A stretch of DNA of 64,000 nucleotides from Streptomyces sp. Alt3 (GTDB lineage: Bacteria > Actinomycetota > Actinomycetes > Streptomycetales > Streptomycetaceae). The translations under genes and the position numbers were made by a program. The notes beneath the pieces are model-generated. The model was not told the origin of the DNA. It worked only from the letters and a program-made list of their open reading frames with translations, and searched no databases. Shown here one piece after another: positions 15,446-24,215 of the stretch. Each line of letters begins with the position of its first letter. The first letter of the stretch is position 1. The stretch is taken from assembly GCF_030719215.1 (NCBI RefSeq), contig NZ_CP120983.1:124001-188000 (forward strand), in the 5' to 3' direction.

Positions 15446-17323
15446 GTGACTGAGTCGCCCACGACGCAACTTTCCGAGCCACAGAGCACGGCCGACACGG
15501 CGCCCGGCGCCGTCGGTGCCGCGCTCTCCTGGCGCGACGGCCGCCTGTACCGAGGCGGCGTTCCCCACCGCATGCTGTCCGGAGCACTGCACTACTTCCG
15601 GGTCCATCCCGGCCTGTGGCAGGACCGGATCCGCCGGATCGCCGACCTCGGCCTCAACACGGTCGATACCTATGTGCCCTGGAACTTCCACCAGCCCCAC
15701 GAGGACCGGCCGCCGCGCTTCGACGGCTGGCGGGACCTGGAGCAGTTCATCCGCACGGTGGGCGAGGAGGGCCTCGACGTCGTGGTCCGGCCCGGCCCGT
15801 ACATCTGCGCGGAGTGGTCCAACGGCGGCCTGCCCAGCTGGCTCACCGGCAAGGACCTCGCCATCCGCAGCTCGGACCCGGCTTTCACCTCGGCCGTCGC
15901 CCACTGGTTCGACCATCTGATCCCGCGCCTGGCCGCGCTTCAGGCGTCCCGGGGCGGCCCGGTCGTCGCCGTCCAGGTGGAGAACGAGTTCGGCAGCTAC
16001 GGCGACGACCACGCCTATGTCCGCTGGTGCCGCGAGGCGCTGACCGAACGGGGCATCGACGAACTGCTGTTCACCGCTGACGGGCCCACCGAACTCATGC
16101 TGGACGGCGGCAGCCTGCCCGGCACCCTGACGGCCGCCACCCTTGGCTCCAAGCCGGACGCCGCCCGGCAGCTCCTCGCCGGCCGCCGGCCCGACGAGCC
16201 GTTCGTGGTGGCCGAGTTCTGGAACGGCTGGTTCGACCACTGGGGCAAGCGGCACCACGTCCGGGGGGTGGAGAGTGCGGTCCACACCTTGCGCGGCATC
16301 ATCGCGGACCACGGCAGCGTCAGCATCTACATGGCCCACGGCGGAACGAACTTCGGTCTGTGGGCTGGCGCCAACGAGTCCGGGGGCCGCCTGGAACCCG
16401 TCGTCACGAGCTACGACTCCGACGCACCCATCGCCGAGGACGGCAGCCTCACCCCCAAGTTCTTCGCGATGCGCGAAGCACTCGGCGCACAGGATCCTGT
16501 CCATTCACCCGCGCGGATGCCGACGCTCCCGCCCGCCAGTGTCCCACTGGTCCATCACACCGGCCTGCTGGCCGCCCTGCGCGCCAGACCCGCGGGGACC
16601 ACGACCACGCCGCGCCCCGCCTCGTTCGAACAGCTCGGGCTCGACGCGGGCATGGTCCTGCACACCGCCCACCCGCGCATCCCGGCGGGCGAGCACCGAC
16701 TGCTGTTCACCGATGTGCGCGACCGGGCGCTGGTCTTCGCCGACGGTGTCCTCCTCGGCGTCGTGGACCCCCACTCACCGGAACTGCCGGTGCGCGGAAC
16801 CGGCCGGGACGTACGTCTCGAGGTCCTGGCCGAGAACCTGGGACGGGTCAACTACGGCCCCGGCGTGGGCCGGCACAAGGGACTCCTCGGCCCGGTCCTC
16901 GTCGACCGGCGCATGGTCCAGGGCTGGCAGAACGTCCCCCTCGCGTTCCAGGACTGGTCCTCGGCCGACCTGTCCGACGCGCTCGCCACAGGCTCCGCGA
17001 CCTCATCGCCGGGATCCTCTCCCGCGACCACATCCGGCACGTCCACCGGATTCGCCGTCGCCGAAGTCCACGTCGAGACCCCCGCGGACACCTTCCTCGC
17101 ACTGCCCGGCTCCGGCCACGGCCTCGTCTGGGTCAACGGCTTCCTGCTCGGCCGCCACTGGGACATCGGCCCCCAGGTCACCCTCTACTGCCCGGCACCA
17201 CTTCTGCGCACGGGCACCAACACCGTCACCGTCCTCGAACTGGAACGCCTCGGCGAGACCCTGGAACTCCGGGACCGCCCGGAGCTGGGCCCGCCGGAGG
17301 AGTACGTGGAGGAATTCGACTGA
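15446..17323 (+). CDS. GH35 beta-galactosidase
   Basis: A 625-aa enzyme that removes terminal beta-galactose. The GH35 barrel is evident: FRVHPGLWQDRIRRIADLGL, TYVPWNFHQP, VVRPGPYICAEWSNGGLPSW. The acid/base Glu lies in VAVQVENEFGSYG and the nucleophile Glu in VVAEFWNGWFDHWG. The C-terminal part contains the jelly-roll domains usual in this family. GTG 15446 (VTESPTT) is chosen; the upstream frame runs through the operator. No Shine-Dalgarno and no signal peptide are seen, so it is probably cytoplasmic. With the GH29 enzyme it would strip fucosyl-galactosyl side chains. Confidence 0.92.
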   Translation: MTESPTTQLSEPQSTADTAPGAVGAALSWRDGRLYRGGVPHRMLSGALHYFRVHPGLWQDRIRRIADLGLNTVDTYVPWNFHQPHEDRPPRFDGWRDLEQFIRTVGEEGLDVVVRPGPYICAEWSNGGLPSWLTGKDLAIRSSDPAFTSAVAHWFDHLIPRLAALQASRGGPVVAVQVENEFGSYGDDHAYVRWCREALTERGIDELLFTADGPTELMLDGGSLPGTLTAATLGSKPDAARQLLAGRRPDEPFVVAEFWNGWFDHWGKRHHVRGVESAVHTLRGIIADHGSVSIYMAHGGTNFGLWAGANESGGRLEPVVTSYDSDAPIAEDGSLTPKFFAMREALGAQDPVHSPARMPTLPPASVPLVHHTGLLAALRARPAGTTTTPRPASFEQLGLDAGMVLHTAHPRIPAGEHRLLFTDVRDRALVFADGVLLGVVDPHSPELPVRGTGRDVRLEVLAENLGRVNYGPGVGRHKGLLGPVLVDRRMVQGWQNVPLAFQDWSSADLSDALATGSATSSPGSSPATTSGTSTGFAVAEVHVETPADTFLALPGSGHGLVWVNGFLLGRHWDIGPQVTLYCPAPLLRTGTNTVTVLELERLGETLELRDRPELGPPEEYVEEFD

Positions 17324-17336
17324 CCGCCGCCTGGAA

Positions 17337-17351
17337 GGGGCGTCGCGCCCC
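17337..17351. terminator. Weak candidate terminator between convergent genes
   Basis: A short hairpin ggggcg-tcg-cgcccc sits 13 bp after the GH35 stop and before the convergent GH26 gene. The stem is only 6 bp. Confidence 0.35.
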
Positions 17352-17506
17352 GGGAGTCGAGGACCCGCGCAACTCCCTCGGGCCTCGGCTGCTGTGGGGG
17401 CTGCGCCCCTTCGAGAGGGAGGCCGTCGCCAGGCGGACGGAACCGGACCGCCGACGCGACGGCTCCATGCGCGATGTCTCGCACAAGGGCTGGACCGCCG
17501 TGTGTC

Positions 17507-18550
17507 TCACGGGGTCAGATAGGGGTCTGCCGCCATCCGCCGGTAAGCGGCGAGGGCAGCGGGCGACGAGGCGATCTGCCAGTGCCGTTCCTTGTCGACG
17601 TCGAACCACACGAGGGCCTTGATCAGAGGGAACTCGTCCTTCAGGCCCGGGACGATTCCCTGGATCCACTCGGCCTTGCTTCCCCCGGTCTCATCGGATC
17701 CCGTCTCTCCGATGATGATCGGCTTGCCCTTGGCCGCGAGCTTGCCGTAGATGTCCCTGAAGAGGTCCGTGAAGCCCTGCCACTCGAAGTCGGGGTCGGA
17801 TGTTCCCCAGTTGTATCCGTCGATGCCCGTCCAGTCCACGTACCGGTCCCCGGGGTAGTACGACATGGCCGCAGGAGCGTCCGGGCTGTCCGTGACGTTC
17901 GGCGCCCAGACCCAGACGACGTTCGAGGCGCCGCGGTCCTCGAAGATGTCGTGGATGTGGCGGTAGGCGGCGATGTACCGCTCGGGGTCATGCCCGCCCC
18001 AGCCTTCCTCCTCGTTCATCTCCGCGGCGAAGTCGAGGAAGAACGGTTCGCCGAGCTCTTTCGCTCCGTCAGCCCGCTTCTCGATGGTCGCGTCCAGGGA
18101 GCCGTCGATGATGTCGTCGAAGTCGACGTCGAAAGGTTCCCAGTTCACCAGAGGGATACGGTTGCCGCTGAGGTCGTCCCGGGTGGCTTCGGAGGCGGAC
18201 CAGTCGTCCTCCCAACCGTAGTAGGTGAGGTGGATTCCGGGCGTCGTCCCTATGCGGGCGTCGGTTTCCTCGACCGTGCCGTCACCGTAGTAGTGCCCCA
18301 GCAGAGCACCCTCCGACGGTTCGAGCGGGGCGGTGGCCGACGAGGACGTCGCAGGCTCCTCCCCGGCTGTGGAGCAGGACGTCGCGACCAGCACTGTGGC
18401 GGTGACCAGGGCCGCGCTCGCCAGCCCGGCGCCGAATCGGCGTACGGCCGGCTTCGGGGCCGCGGCACTCTCTCCGGCGGTCCGCCGGTCCGTGCCCTGG
18501 CCATGCCGGCGACGCTGCGGCCCGTCGAAGGGGATGCCCCTACCTGTCAT
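17507..18550 (-). CDS. GH26 beta-mannanase-like lipoprotein
   Basis: A 347-aa exported enzyme. The basic N-terminus and hydrophobic stretch (GLASAALVTATVLVATSC) end in a lipobox-like cysteine. The catalytic domain shows GH26 landmarks: LLGHYYGDGTVEETDARIG at the start, FFLDFAAEMNEEEGWGG with the acid/base Glu, and KPIIIGETGSDE with the nucleophile Glu. GH26 enzymes mostly cut beta-1,4-mannan. ATG 18550 follows a strong site (gaaggag). It is convergent with the GH35 gene and has its own promoter region, so it may be co-regulated with the locus or independent of it. Confidence 0.85.
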   Translation of the reverse strand: MTGRGIPFDGPQRRRHGQGTDRRTAGESAAAPKPAVRRFGAGLASAALVTATVLVATSCSTAGEEPATSSSATAPLEPSEGALLGHYYGDGTVEETDARIGTTPGIHLTYYGWEDDWSASEATRDDLSGNRIPLVNWEPFDVDFDDIIDGSLDATIEKRADGAKELGEPFFLDFAAEMNEEEGWGGHDPERYIAAYRHIHDIFEDRGASNVVWVWAPNVTDSPDAPAAMSYYPGDRYVDWTGIDGYNWGTSDPDFEWQGFTDLFRDIYGKLAAKGKPIIIGETGSDETGGSKAEWIQGIVPGLKDEFPLIKALVWFDVDKERHWQIASSPAALAAYRRMAADPYLTP

Positions 18551-18910
18551 GCTGTCGCTCCTTCGCCACGAAGCCGGCGTTCTTTCAGCTTCGGGCCCTC
18601 ACCAGTTGGCTGTCCGGGTCCGGATCACATAAGGAGAGAGCACTTCCGACCTGCAACGACGGGACTCTTCAAGGGTCCTGTCGGCTGCGGGGAAAGAAGC
18701 ACTCTCCAGGTGCAGAAGCGTAGCGGGTCGCATCCGCCTGTCCGTGTCGAGGGCAGTGACAGGGCTGCGGTCCCGCAGGCGGATACGGTCCGACCGGTCG
18801 GAGCGACCTGCCTCGGACCCACCCCTTCCGCATTCCGGCCGGAGCCCGCTGTCAGAGCGCCCCGGTAGCGTGTCCGCAACCAGATCCGACTGCCCTCCGG
18901 GAGATCGACC
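18551..18910. other. Divergent intergenic region
   Basis: The 360 bp between the GH26 gene (minus) and the alpha/beta hydrolase gene (plus) should hold both promoters. I see no convincing palindrome, RNA gene or small ORF in it. Confidence 0.4.
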
Positions 18911-19594
18911 ATGGACATCCTGCTCATCGCCGGCCTGTGGCTCGACGCATCCGCCTGGGACGACGTCGTGCCCGAACTCACCGCGCTCGGCCACCGCCCC
19001 GTGCCGCTCACCCTCCCAGGGCAAGGGGACGGCGCCACGTCCGCGACACTTGACGACCAGTTGGAGGCAGTGCTTGCCGCAGTTGACGCGGCACATGGAA
19101 TGCCCATGGTGGTAGGGCACTCCGCAGCGTCGACCCTGGCCTGGCTGGCCGCCGACGCACGTCCGGAGAAGGTGGCCAAGGTCGCCATGATCGGCGGCTT
19201 CCCCGCCGCCGACGGGCAGGCCTACGCCGATCACTTCGCGGTGGAGGACGGCGTCATGCCCTTCCCGGGCTGGGATCCCTTCGAGGGCCCGGACGCCGCC
19301 GACCTGGACCAGCAGTCCCGCGAACGCTTCGCATCCGACGCCATTCCTGTTCCCGCGGCGGTCGCCAGAGGCGTCGTACGCCTGACCGACGAGCGCCGCT
19401 TCGCTGTACCTGTCGTGGTCATCTGCCCGGAGTTCACCCCCGCCCAGGCGAAGGAGTGGATCGCCACCGGTGAAAGCGCCGATCTCGCCCGCGTCGACCG
19501 GCTCGCGTACGTGGACATCGACTCGGGCCACTGGCCGATGGCCACCCGCCCCCGCGAACTCGCCGGCGTACTGGCAGAGGCCGCCGACTCCTGA
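18911..19594 (+). CDS. Alpha/beta-fold hydrolase
   Basis: A 227-aa cytoplasmic protein of the short alpha/beta hydrolase group. It opens with MDILLIAGLWLDASAWDDVV and has the oxyanion/nucleophile region PMVVGHSAASTLAW (G-H-S-A-A, nucleophile Ser). The acid lies in VPVVVICPEFTPA and the His in YVDIDSGHWPMATRP. Substrate unknown. ATG 18911 follows gggagatcgacc, a usable ribosome site. No neighbour on the same strand forms an obvious operon. Confidence 0.85.
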   Translation: MDILLIAGLWLDASAWDDVVPELTALGHRPVPLTLPGQGDGATSATLDDQLEAVLAAVDAAHGMPMVVGHSAASTLAWLAADARPEKVAKVAMIGGFPAADGQAYADHFAVEDGVMPFPGWDPFEGPDAADLDQQSRERFASDAIPVPAAVARGVVRLTDERRFAVPVVVICPEFTPAQAKEWIATGESADLARVDRLAYVDIDSGHWPMATRPRELAGVLAEAADS

Positions 19595-20286
19595 CGGGGC
19601 CGGATCGGACGGGCGGACCGCGGCACCGGGAGGACCCAGGGAGTGATGGTCCTCGGCCGGTGCGACGCCGTTCGGGGTGTGCGCGAGGTGCCACACCGTG
19701 CCGACGGCCGCACGGGTCAGCACGCGGACCCACGTCTGTGCGCAACGAGGCACGGCCCGCCCCCACATGCCGTAGCGTTCCCGCACACCCCGGCCCGGGT
19801 GAAACGCGGAACCGACCCGGAATGTCGCGCCCGCAGAAGCCGCCCCCGGATCCGCCGGATCGTGGCGCCGGCACCCAACACCGCGCGGGACCCACTCATG
19901 ACCTGCGCGAACGACGACTCCGCAAGCGAGTTCGCCCACTCTTCACAAGTGAGCGCAGACCTGCACACCAGCGATAAGCACTCGTGATCAATCTCGATCA
20001 GAATTCGGCATTGGACGCAGAGTGCCCTCATCCTGCATGCTCAGTGCCATGTTCAGGCCTGAGATGGTGAGGAAGTTCAGCCGATACGCGGCTTGCGCTT
20101 CCGCGTGCAGCCACGAATTCGGCCGTCACCTGATGCCCCGTCTGACGCAGAGCCGCGTCGTGGACTTCGGCAAGGTCAAGTCGACCAGCTGTCGCTGATC
20201 CGACGTCGCCGTCGGCGTTCCGTCGGCACCGAACGGTGAGCACGGCGCCACCGCCCCGGCCGCACGTCATCCCCCTCATTCCCTGA
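19595..20286. other. Long intergenic stretch with one doubtful small ORF
   Basis: About 690 bp with no confident gene. An ORF of 49 codons runs from ATG 20049 to TGA 20200 (it contains MVRKFSRYAACASACSHEFG). Its first half faintly resembles the start of GtrA-like membrane proteins but then loses hydrophobicity, so it may be a decayed gene. The end of the stretch leads into the damaged 5' end of the acyl-AMP ligase gene. Confidence 0.35.
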
Positions 20287-20439
20287 CACATCTCTCCGCC
20301 CTCCCCATGGCCGGCACCTGACCGGGTCCCCCGCGACGGCGAGAGCCCCGAGGAATCCCTGACCTACCGTCAACTCGATGAGGCTGCACGGTCCCGGGCC
20401 GCCGCACTGGAGGCGGCGGGACTGCGCGGCAGCACCGCC

Positions 20440-22068
20440 GTGCTGCTCCACCCCTCCGGCCTGGAGTTCGTCTCCGCCCTCCTCGCCTGCATGTACGCGG
20501 GGGTCGCCGCCGCCCCGGTGCAGGTACCGACGCGGCCACGCGGCCTGGAGCGGCTGCGTCGTGTCGCCGATGACGCCGGGACGACCACGGTGCTCACGAC
20601 GGCCGCGGTGAAACTGGACCTGGAGACCCGTTTCGGCGACGCTCCGGCGCTGGCTGGGCTCACCATGGTGGGTACCAAGTCGTGGCACGCACCGGTGGCC
20701 GGGGAGTGGAGCGGGCCACCGGCCGGGCCGGAGGACATCGCTCTTCTCCAGTACACGTCCGGGTCGACCGGTGACCCGAAGGGCGTACGGGTCACCCATG
20801 CGAACTTCCGCGGCAACGTGGCCGAGACGGACCAGCTGTGGCCGTGCCGTCCGGACAGCGCGGTCGTCAACTGGCTGCCGCTCTTCCACGACATGGGCAT
20901 GTTGTTCGGGGTCGTGCTGCCGTTGTGGGCGGGGATCCCGGCCTATCTGATGGCCCCGGAGGCGTTCATCCGCAGGCTGGCCAGGTGGCTGGAGGCGATC
21001 TCCCGGTACGGCGGCAGCCACACCGCCGCGCCGAGCTTCGCCTACGAACTGTGCGTCCGCGACGCGAGGGACAACGGCGTCCCGGACGGGCTGGACCTGT
21101 CCTCCCTGCGGGTTGCGGCCAACGGCGCCGAGCCGGTGCGGTGGGACACCGTGCGCGCCTTCACCCGTACCTTCGCCGTGGCCGGATTCCGGTCCCGGGC
21201 CATGTGCCCCGGCTACGGCCTGGCCGAGAACACGCTCAAGGTCACGGGGAGCCGGGAGGACCAGGAACCGTCGGTGCTCCGGCTCTCCGCCGAGGCCCTG
21301 CGTGAGGGCCGGGCCGAGCCCCTCCCTCCCGGCCTGGCCGAGGACAACGGTCAGCCGGCCGAGGACAGCGGTCCGGCTCAAGGCAACGGTCCGGCGGACG
21401 AGCCGGCGGCCGGTGGGCGCGTCGTCCACGCGGTCGGCTCCGGCAGGACGGTGGGCAGGACCTCCGTGCGCATCACCGATCCCGTCACCCTGTCGGGCGT
21501 CCGGGACCGGACGGTGGGCGAGATCTGGGTCAACGGCCCGTGTGTCGCCGACGGTTATCACCGGCGCCCGGAGGAGAGCTCGCGGACCTTCGGTGCGCGC
21601 CTCGCGGGCGAGGAGGACCGGGGCACCTGGCTGCGCACCGGCGACCTCGGATTCGTCCACGAGGGTGAGCTGTTCGTGACCGGCCGGCTCAAGGACGTGA
21701 TCATCCGCAAGGGCCGCAACCACTACCCCCAGGACATCGAGGTCTCCGCGGAGCGGGCCGACCCGGCGCTGCGTCCGAACTGCGCGGCGGCGTTCTCGTT
21801 GGACGACGGCACGGCCGAGCGGCTGGTGCTGGTGGTCGAGGCCGACGGACGAGCCCTGCGCAACGGCGGTGCGGACGGCCTGCGCGAGCGCGTACGGAGC
21901 GCGGTCCTGGAGGACAGGCGGCTGAAGGCGGACGAGGTCCTGGTGGTCAGGAGGGGATCGTTGCCGAAGACGTCCAGCGGCAAGGTTCAGCGGCGCGCGA
22001 CGCGGCAGCAGTATCTGGAAGGCGGATTCGGGACCGTCGCCGCCCCGTCCTCGCCGGACGCACGATGA
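20440..22068 (+). CDS. Fatty-acyl-AMP ligase (FAAL-like), N-terminus truncated or frameshifted
   Basis: An adenylate-forming enzyme that activates a fatty acid as acyl-AMP. The core is intact: ALLQYTSGSTGDPKGVRVTH (P-loop), VNWLPLFHDMGM, GAEPVRWDTVRAFT, CPGYGLAENTLKVTG, and the C-terminal GDLGFVHEGELFVTGRLKD with KTSSGKVQRR. The reading frame is homologous from about 20330 (DGESPEESLTYRQLDEAARS), but no ATG or GTG lies upstream of GTG 20440 in the open frame; it closes at a TGA at 20284. A start at 20440 would delete the first ~50 residues of the fold. The 3' end overlaps the KAS III start (ATGA). The gene may be a recent pseudogene or hold a sequencing indel near 20307-20325. Confidence 0.8.
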   Translation: MLLHPSGLEFVSALLACMYAGVAAAPVQVPTRPRGLERLRRVADDAGTTTVLTTAAVKLDLETRFGDAPALAGLTMVGTKSWHAPVAGEWSGPPAGPEDIALLQYTSGSTGDPKGVRVTHANFRGNVAETDQLWPCRPDSAVVNWLPLFHDMGMLFGVVLPLWAGIPAYLMAPEAFIRRLARWLEAISRYGGSHTAAPSFAYELCVRDARDNGVPDGLDLSSLRVAANGAEPVRWDTVRAFTRTFAVAGFRSRAMCPGYGLAENTLKVTGSREDQEPSVLRLSAEALREGRAEPLPPGLAEDNGQPAEDSGPAQGNGPADEPAAGGRVVHAVGSGRTVGRTSVRITDPVTLSGVRDRTVGEIWVNGPCVADGYHRRPEESSRTFGARLAGEEDRGTWLRTGDLGFVHEGELFVTGRLKDVIIRKGRNHYPQDIEVSAERADPALRPNCAAAFSLDDGTAERLVLVVEADGRALRNGGADGLRERVRSAVLEDRRLKADEVLVVRRGSLPKTSSGKVQRRATRQQYLEGGFGTVAAPSSPDAR

Positions 22069-24215
22069 GCGGCGGCACGGCGGCGGACGCTCCCGCGGCA
22101 GGTCTGAGCGCCGCCGCCGCCGTCGCGGGCTCCCGCATCCTCGGTATCGGTGCCTACCGGCCCGCCCGCGTGGTGGGCAACGCCGAGGTCGCCGAGGCGA
22201 TCGACTCGAGCGACGAGTGGATACGGCGGAGGTCCGGCATCGCCACCCGGCGCTTCGCCTCCCCGGACGAGACCGTCGTCCAAATGGCGGCAGCCGCCTC
22301 GGTCAAGGCGCTCGCGCAGGCCGGCATCCCGCCGGAGACGGTCGACACCGTGCTGCTGGCCTCCATGTGCCATCTGGAGCAGTCCCCTCCGGCAGCTCCC
22401 CGCGTCGCCCACCGGATGGGCGCCGTCTCGGCGGGTGCGATGGACGTGGGCGCCGCCTGCGCGGGCTTCGGCCACGCCCTCGCGACGGCCGACTCGCTGA
22501 TCCGGTCGGGGAACAGCCGGCATGTCGTGGTGGTGGGCTCGGAGCGGATGACCGACATCGTCGACCCGCTGGACCGCGGTACCGCTTTCCTGTTCGGGGA
22601 CGGGGCCGGCGCCGTGGTGGTCGGTCCCGCCGCCGAGCCGGGCATCGGCCCGGTGGTCTGGGGATCGGAGGGCGACCGCCACGAGGCCATCGCCCACTCC
22701 GCGCCCTGGAACGGGCGGGACACGGAGGCCGCGGTGCGTCCCACTCTGCGCATGGACGGTCCCGCGGTGTTCCGTTGGGCGGTTTCCACGGTGCCGAGGA
22801 CGGCGCGGGCGGCACTGGACGCCGCGGGGGTGACCACAGCGGAACTCGCGGCCTTCATCCCGCACCAGGCGAATCTGCGGATCGTCGACGGGGCGGCATC
22901 CGCCCTGCGGCTGCCGCCCCATGTGGTGGTGGCCAGGGACGTCGTGCACGCGGGCAACACCTCCGCGGCGTCCGTACCGCTCGCCATGGAGGAGCTGCTC
23001 GCCCGGGGCGCGGTGCCCCGGGGAGGGCTCGCGTTGCTGGTGGGCTTCGGCGCGGGTCTGTCGCACGCCGCGCAGGTGGTGGTCATGCCCTTACGGGTGC
23101 GGTCAGAGGAGCCAGGGGCTGGTGAACGCCTGGACCGCGGAGCCGTCCACGTCGGCCAGTTTGATCCCTGCGAGCTCCCGGGCCTGACCGGACGTCTGGA
23201 CACGGAAGACCGGCTGCTCGGCGGTGAGTACGCCGAGCACCGCGGCTGCGGCGTCGGCCGAGCTCTGCGCCTGGTCGAAGAGGGCCTCGGTCGTACGGGA
23301 GTACGCCTTGAACGCCGCCGCGTAGGGACCGGCGTTCTCGATGAGCCCCGGGACCGACGGGCCCAGGCTGGCGACGAACTCACTGGCCACCGGGCCCGGT
23401 TCGACGACCGAGACGCTCACTCCGGTCGTCGCGGCGACCGGGGCCAGGGACTCCAGGAAGCCCTCCACCGCGAACTTGGCCGCGCAGTAGGCCTCGTTGA
23501 ACGGCTGTCCCACCACCCCGCCGAGGCTGCTGACGGTGACGACCCGTCCGCCGACGGCGCGCAGGTGGGGCAGCGCGGCCAGCGTCAGCTCCACCACGCC
23601 GAAGAAGTTCACCTCCATGACGGAGCGGAAGGGCGCGACGCCGATCTGCTCGACCGTGCCGAGCTGCCCGACTCCGGCGTTGTTGATCACCGCGTCGAGG
23701 CGGCCGTGTTCGGCGATCACTCCGGACACCGCCTCGGCGATGGACGCGGAGTCCGTCACGTCGAGGCGCGCGACCTGGACACGTTCGAGGACACCGGCCG
23801 CGTCGGCTGCGGCCCGCAGCGCGTCGGCCCGGCTGGTGTCCCGGAGGGTGGCGATGACGTTCCAGCCGGCGGTGGCGGCCGCGACGGCGGTGGCCAGGCC
23901 GATGCCGGAGGACGTGCCGGTGATCAGGACGGTACGCGGGGTTGTCATGGTCTTCTCTTCCTGAAGGCGCTGTCGCGCGGGCGGAAACCCCTTCGGGGGC
24001 AGGACCCCCCGGGACGGGCATGGCTCGTCGGGGGAAGGGTCCGCCATGGGGCGGGGCCGACGTTGCGCCCACCGTGTCACCCCTGGTGGGGGCGGCCAAC
24101 CCCTAACCTGGGAGGGACAGTTCCCCTAGATCTGCCTCGTTCACCTCTGCCCCCTGACAACGGGTCCGCCTGCGGGCTGCGGGGTCCCGGTCTCAGACCG
24201 CCTTGCCGGGGTTGA
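22065..24215 (+). CDS. Beta-ketoacyl-ACP synthase III-like protein whose frame runs on past its natural end
   Basis: Residues 1-344 (to about 23096) form a complete thiolase-fold KAS III: ILGIGAYRPARVVGNAEVAE, the active Cys in MDVGAACAGFGHA, His in AAFIPHQANLRIVDG and Asn in VVHAGNTSAASVPLAMEE, ending GFGAGLSHAAQVVVMP. No stop follows. The frame continues for ~370 more codons antisense to the SDR gene, and that tail looks non-coding. A 1-nt insertion near the ccc at 23089-23092 would instead give a stop at 23123-23125. The gene is translationally coupled to the acyl-AMP ligase. The pair would condense an activated acyl chain with a carrier-bound extender. The tail is probably not meaningful. 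Confidence 0.65.
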   Translation: MSGGTAADAPAAGLSAAAAVAGSRILGIGAYRPARVVGNAEVAEAIDSSDEWIRRRSGIATRRFASPDETVVQMAAAASVKALAQAGIPPETVDTVLLASMCHLEQSPPAAPRVAHRMGAVSAGAMDVGAACAGFGHALATADSLIRSGNSRHVVVVGSERMTDIVDPLDRGTAFLFGDGAGAVVVGPAAEPGIGPVVWGSEGDRHEAIAHSAPWNGRDTEAAVRPTLRMDGPAVFRWAVSTVPRTARAALDAAGVTTAELAAFIPHQANLRIVDGAASALRLPPHVVVARDVVHAGNTSAASVPLAMEELLARGAVPRGGLALLVGFGAGLSHAAQVVVMPLRVRSEEPGAGERLDRGAVHVGQFDPCELPGLTGRLDTEDRLLGGEYAEHRGCGVGRALRLVEEGLGRTGVRLERRRVGTGVLDEPRDRRAQAGDELTGHRARFDDRDAHSGRRGDRGQGLQEALHRELGRAVGLVERLSHHPAEAADGDDPSADGAQVGQRGQRQLHHAEEVHLHDGAEGRDADLLDRAELPDSGVVDHRVEAAVFGDHSGHRLGDGRGVRHVEARDLDTFEDTGRVGCGPQRVGPAGVPEGGDDVPAGGGGRDGGGQADAGGRAGDQDGTRGCHGLLFLKALSRGRKPLRGQDPPGRAWLVGGRVRHGAGPTLRPPCHPWWGRPTPNLGGTVPLDLPRSPLPPDNGSACGLRGPGLRPPCRG
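23103..23948 (-). CDS. Short-chain dehydrogenase/reductase
   Basis: A 281-aa NAD(P)-dependent oxidoreductase of the classical SDR family. It shows the cofactor glycine motif TGTSSGIG (residues ~10-17), NNAGVG, the catalytic Ser in VVTVSSLGGVVGQP, and the YxxxK pair in NEAYCAAKFAVEGF. The C-terminal ~90 residues form the substrate lid. ATG 23948 has a good site (ggaagag). It is antisense to the run-on frame of the KAS III gene and convergent with it. The substrate is unknown; a beta-keto product of the neighbouring synthase is possible but only inferred. Confidence 0.9.
   Translation of the reverse strand: MTTPRTVLITGTSSGIGLATAVAAATAGWNVIATLRDTSRADALRAAADAAGVLERVQVARLDVTDSASIAEAVSGVIAEHGRLDAVINNAGVGQLGTVEQIGVAPFRSVMEVNFFGVVELTLAALPHLRAVGGRVVTVSSLGGVVGQPFNEAYCAAKFAVEGFLESLAPVAATTGVSVSVVEPGPVASEFVASLGPSVPGLIENAGPYAAAFKAYSRTTEALFDQAQSSADAAAAVLGVLTAEQPVFRVQTSGQARELAGIKLADVDGSAVQAFTSPWLL

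Noticed and set aside
20176..21723. 515-codon minus-strand ORF
   Set aside because: It is antisense to the acyl-AMP ligase core motifs.
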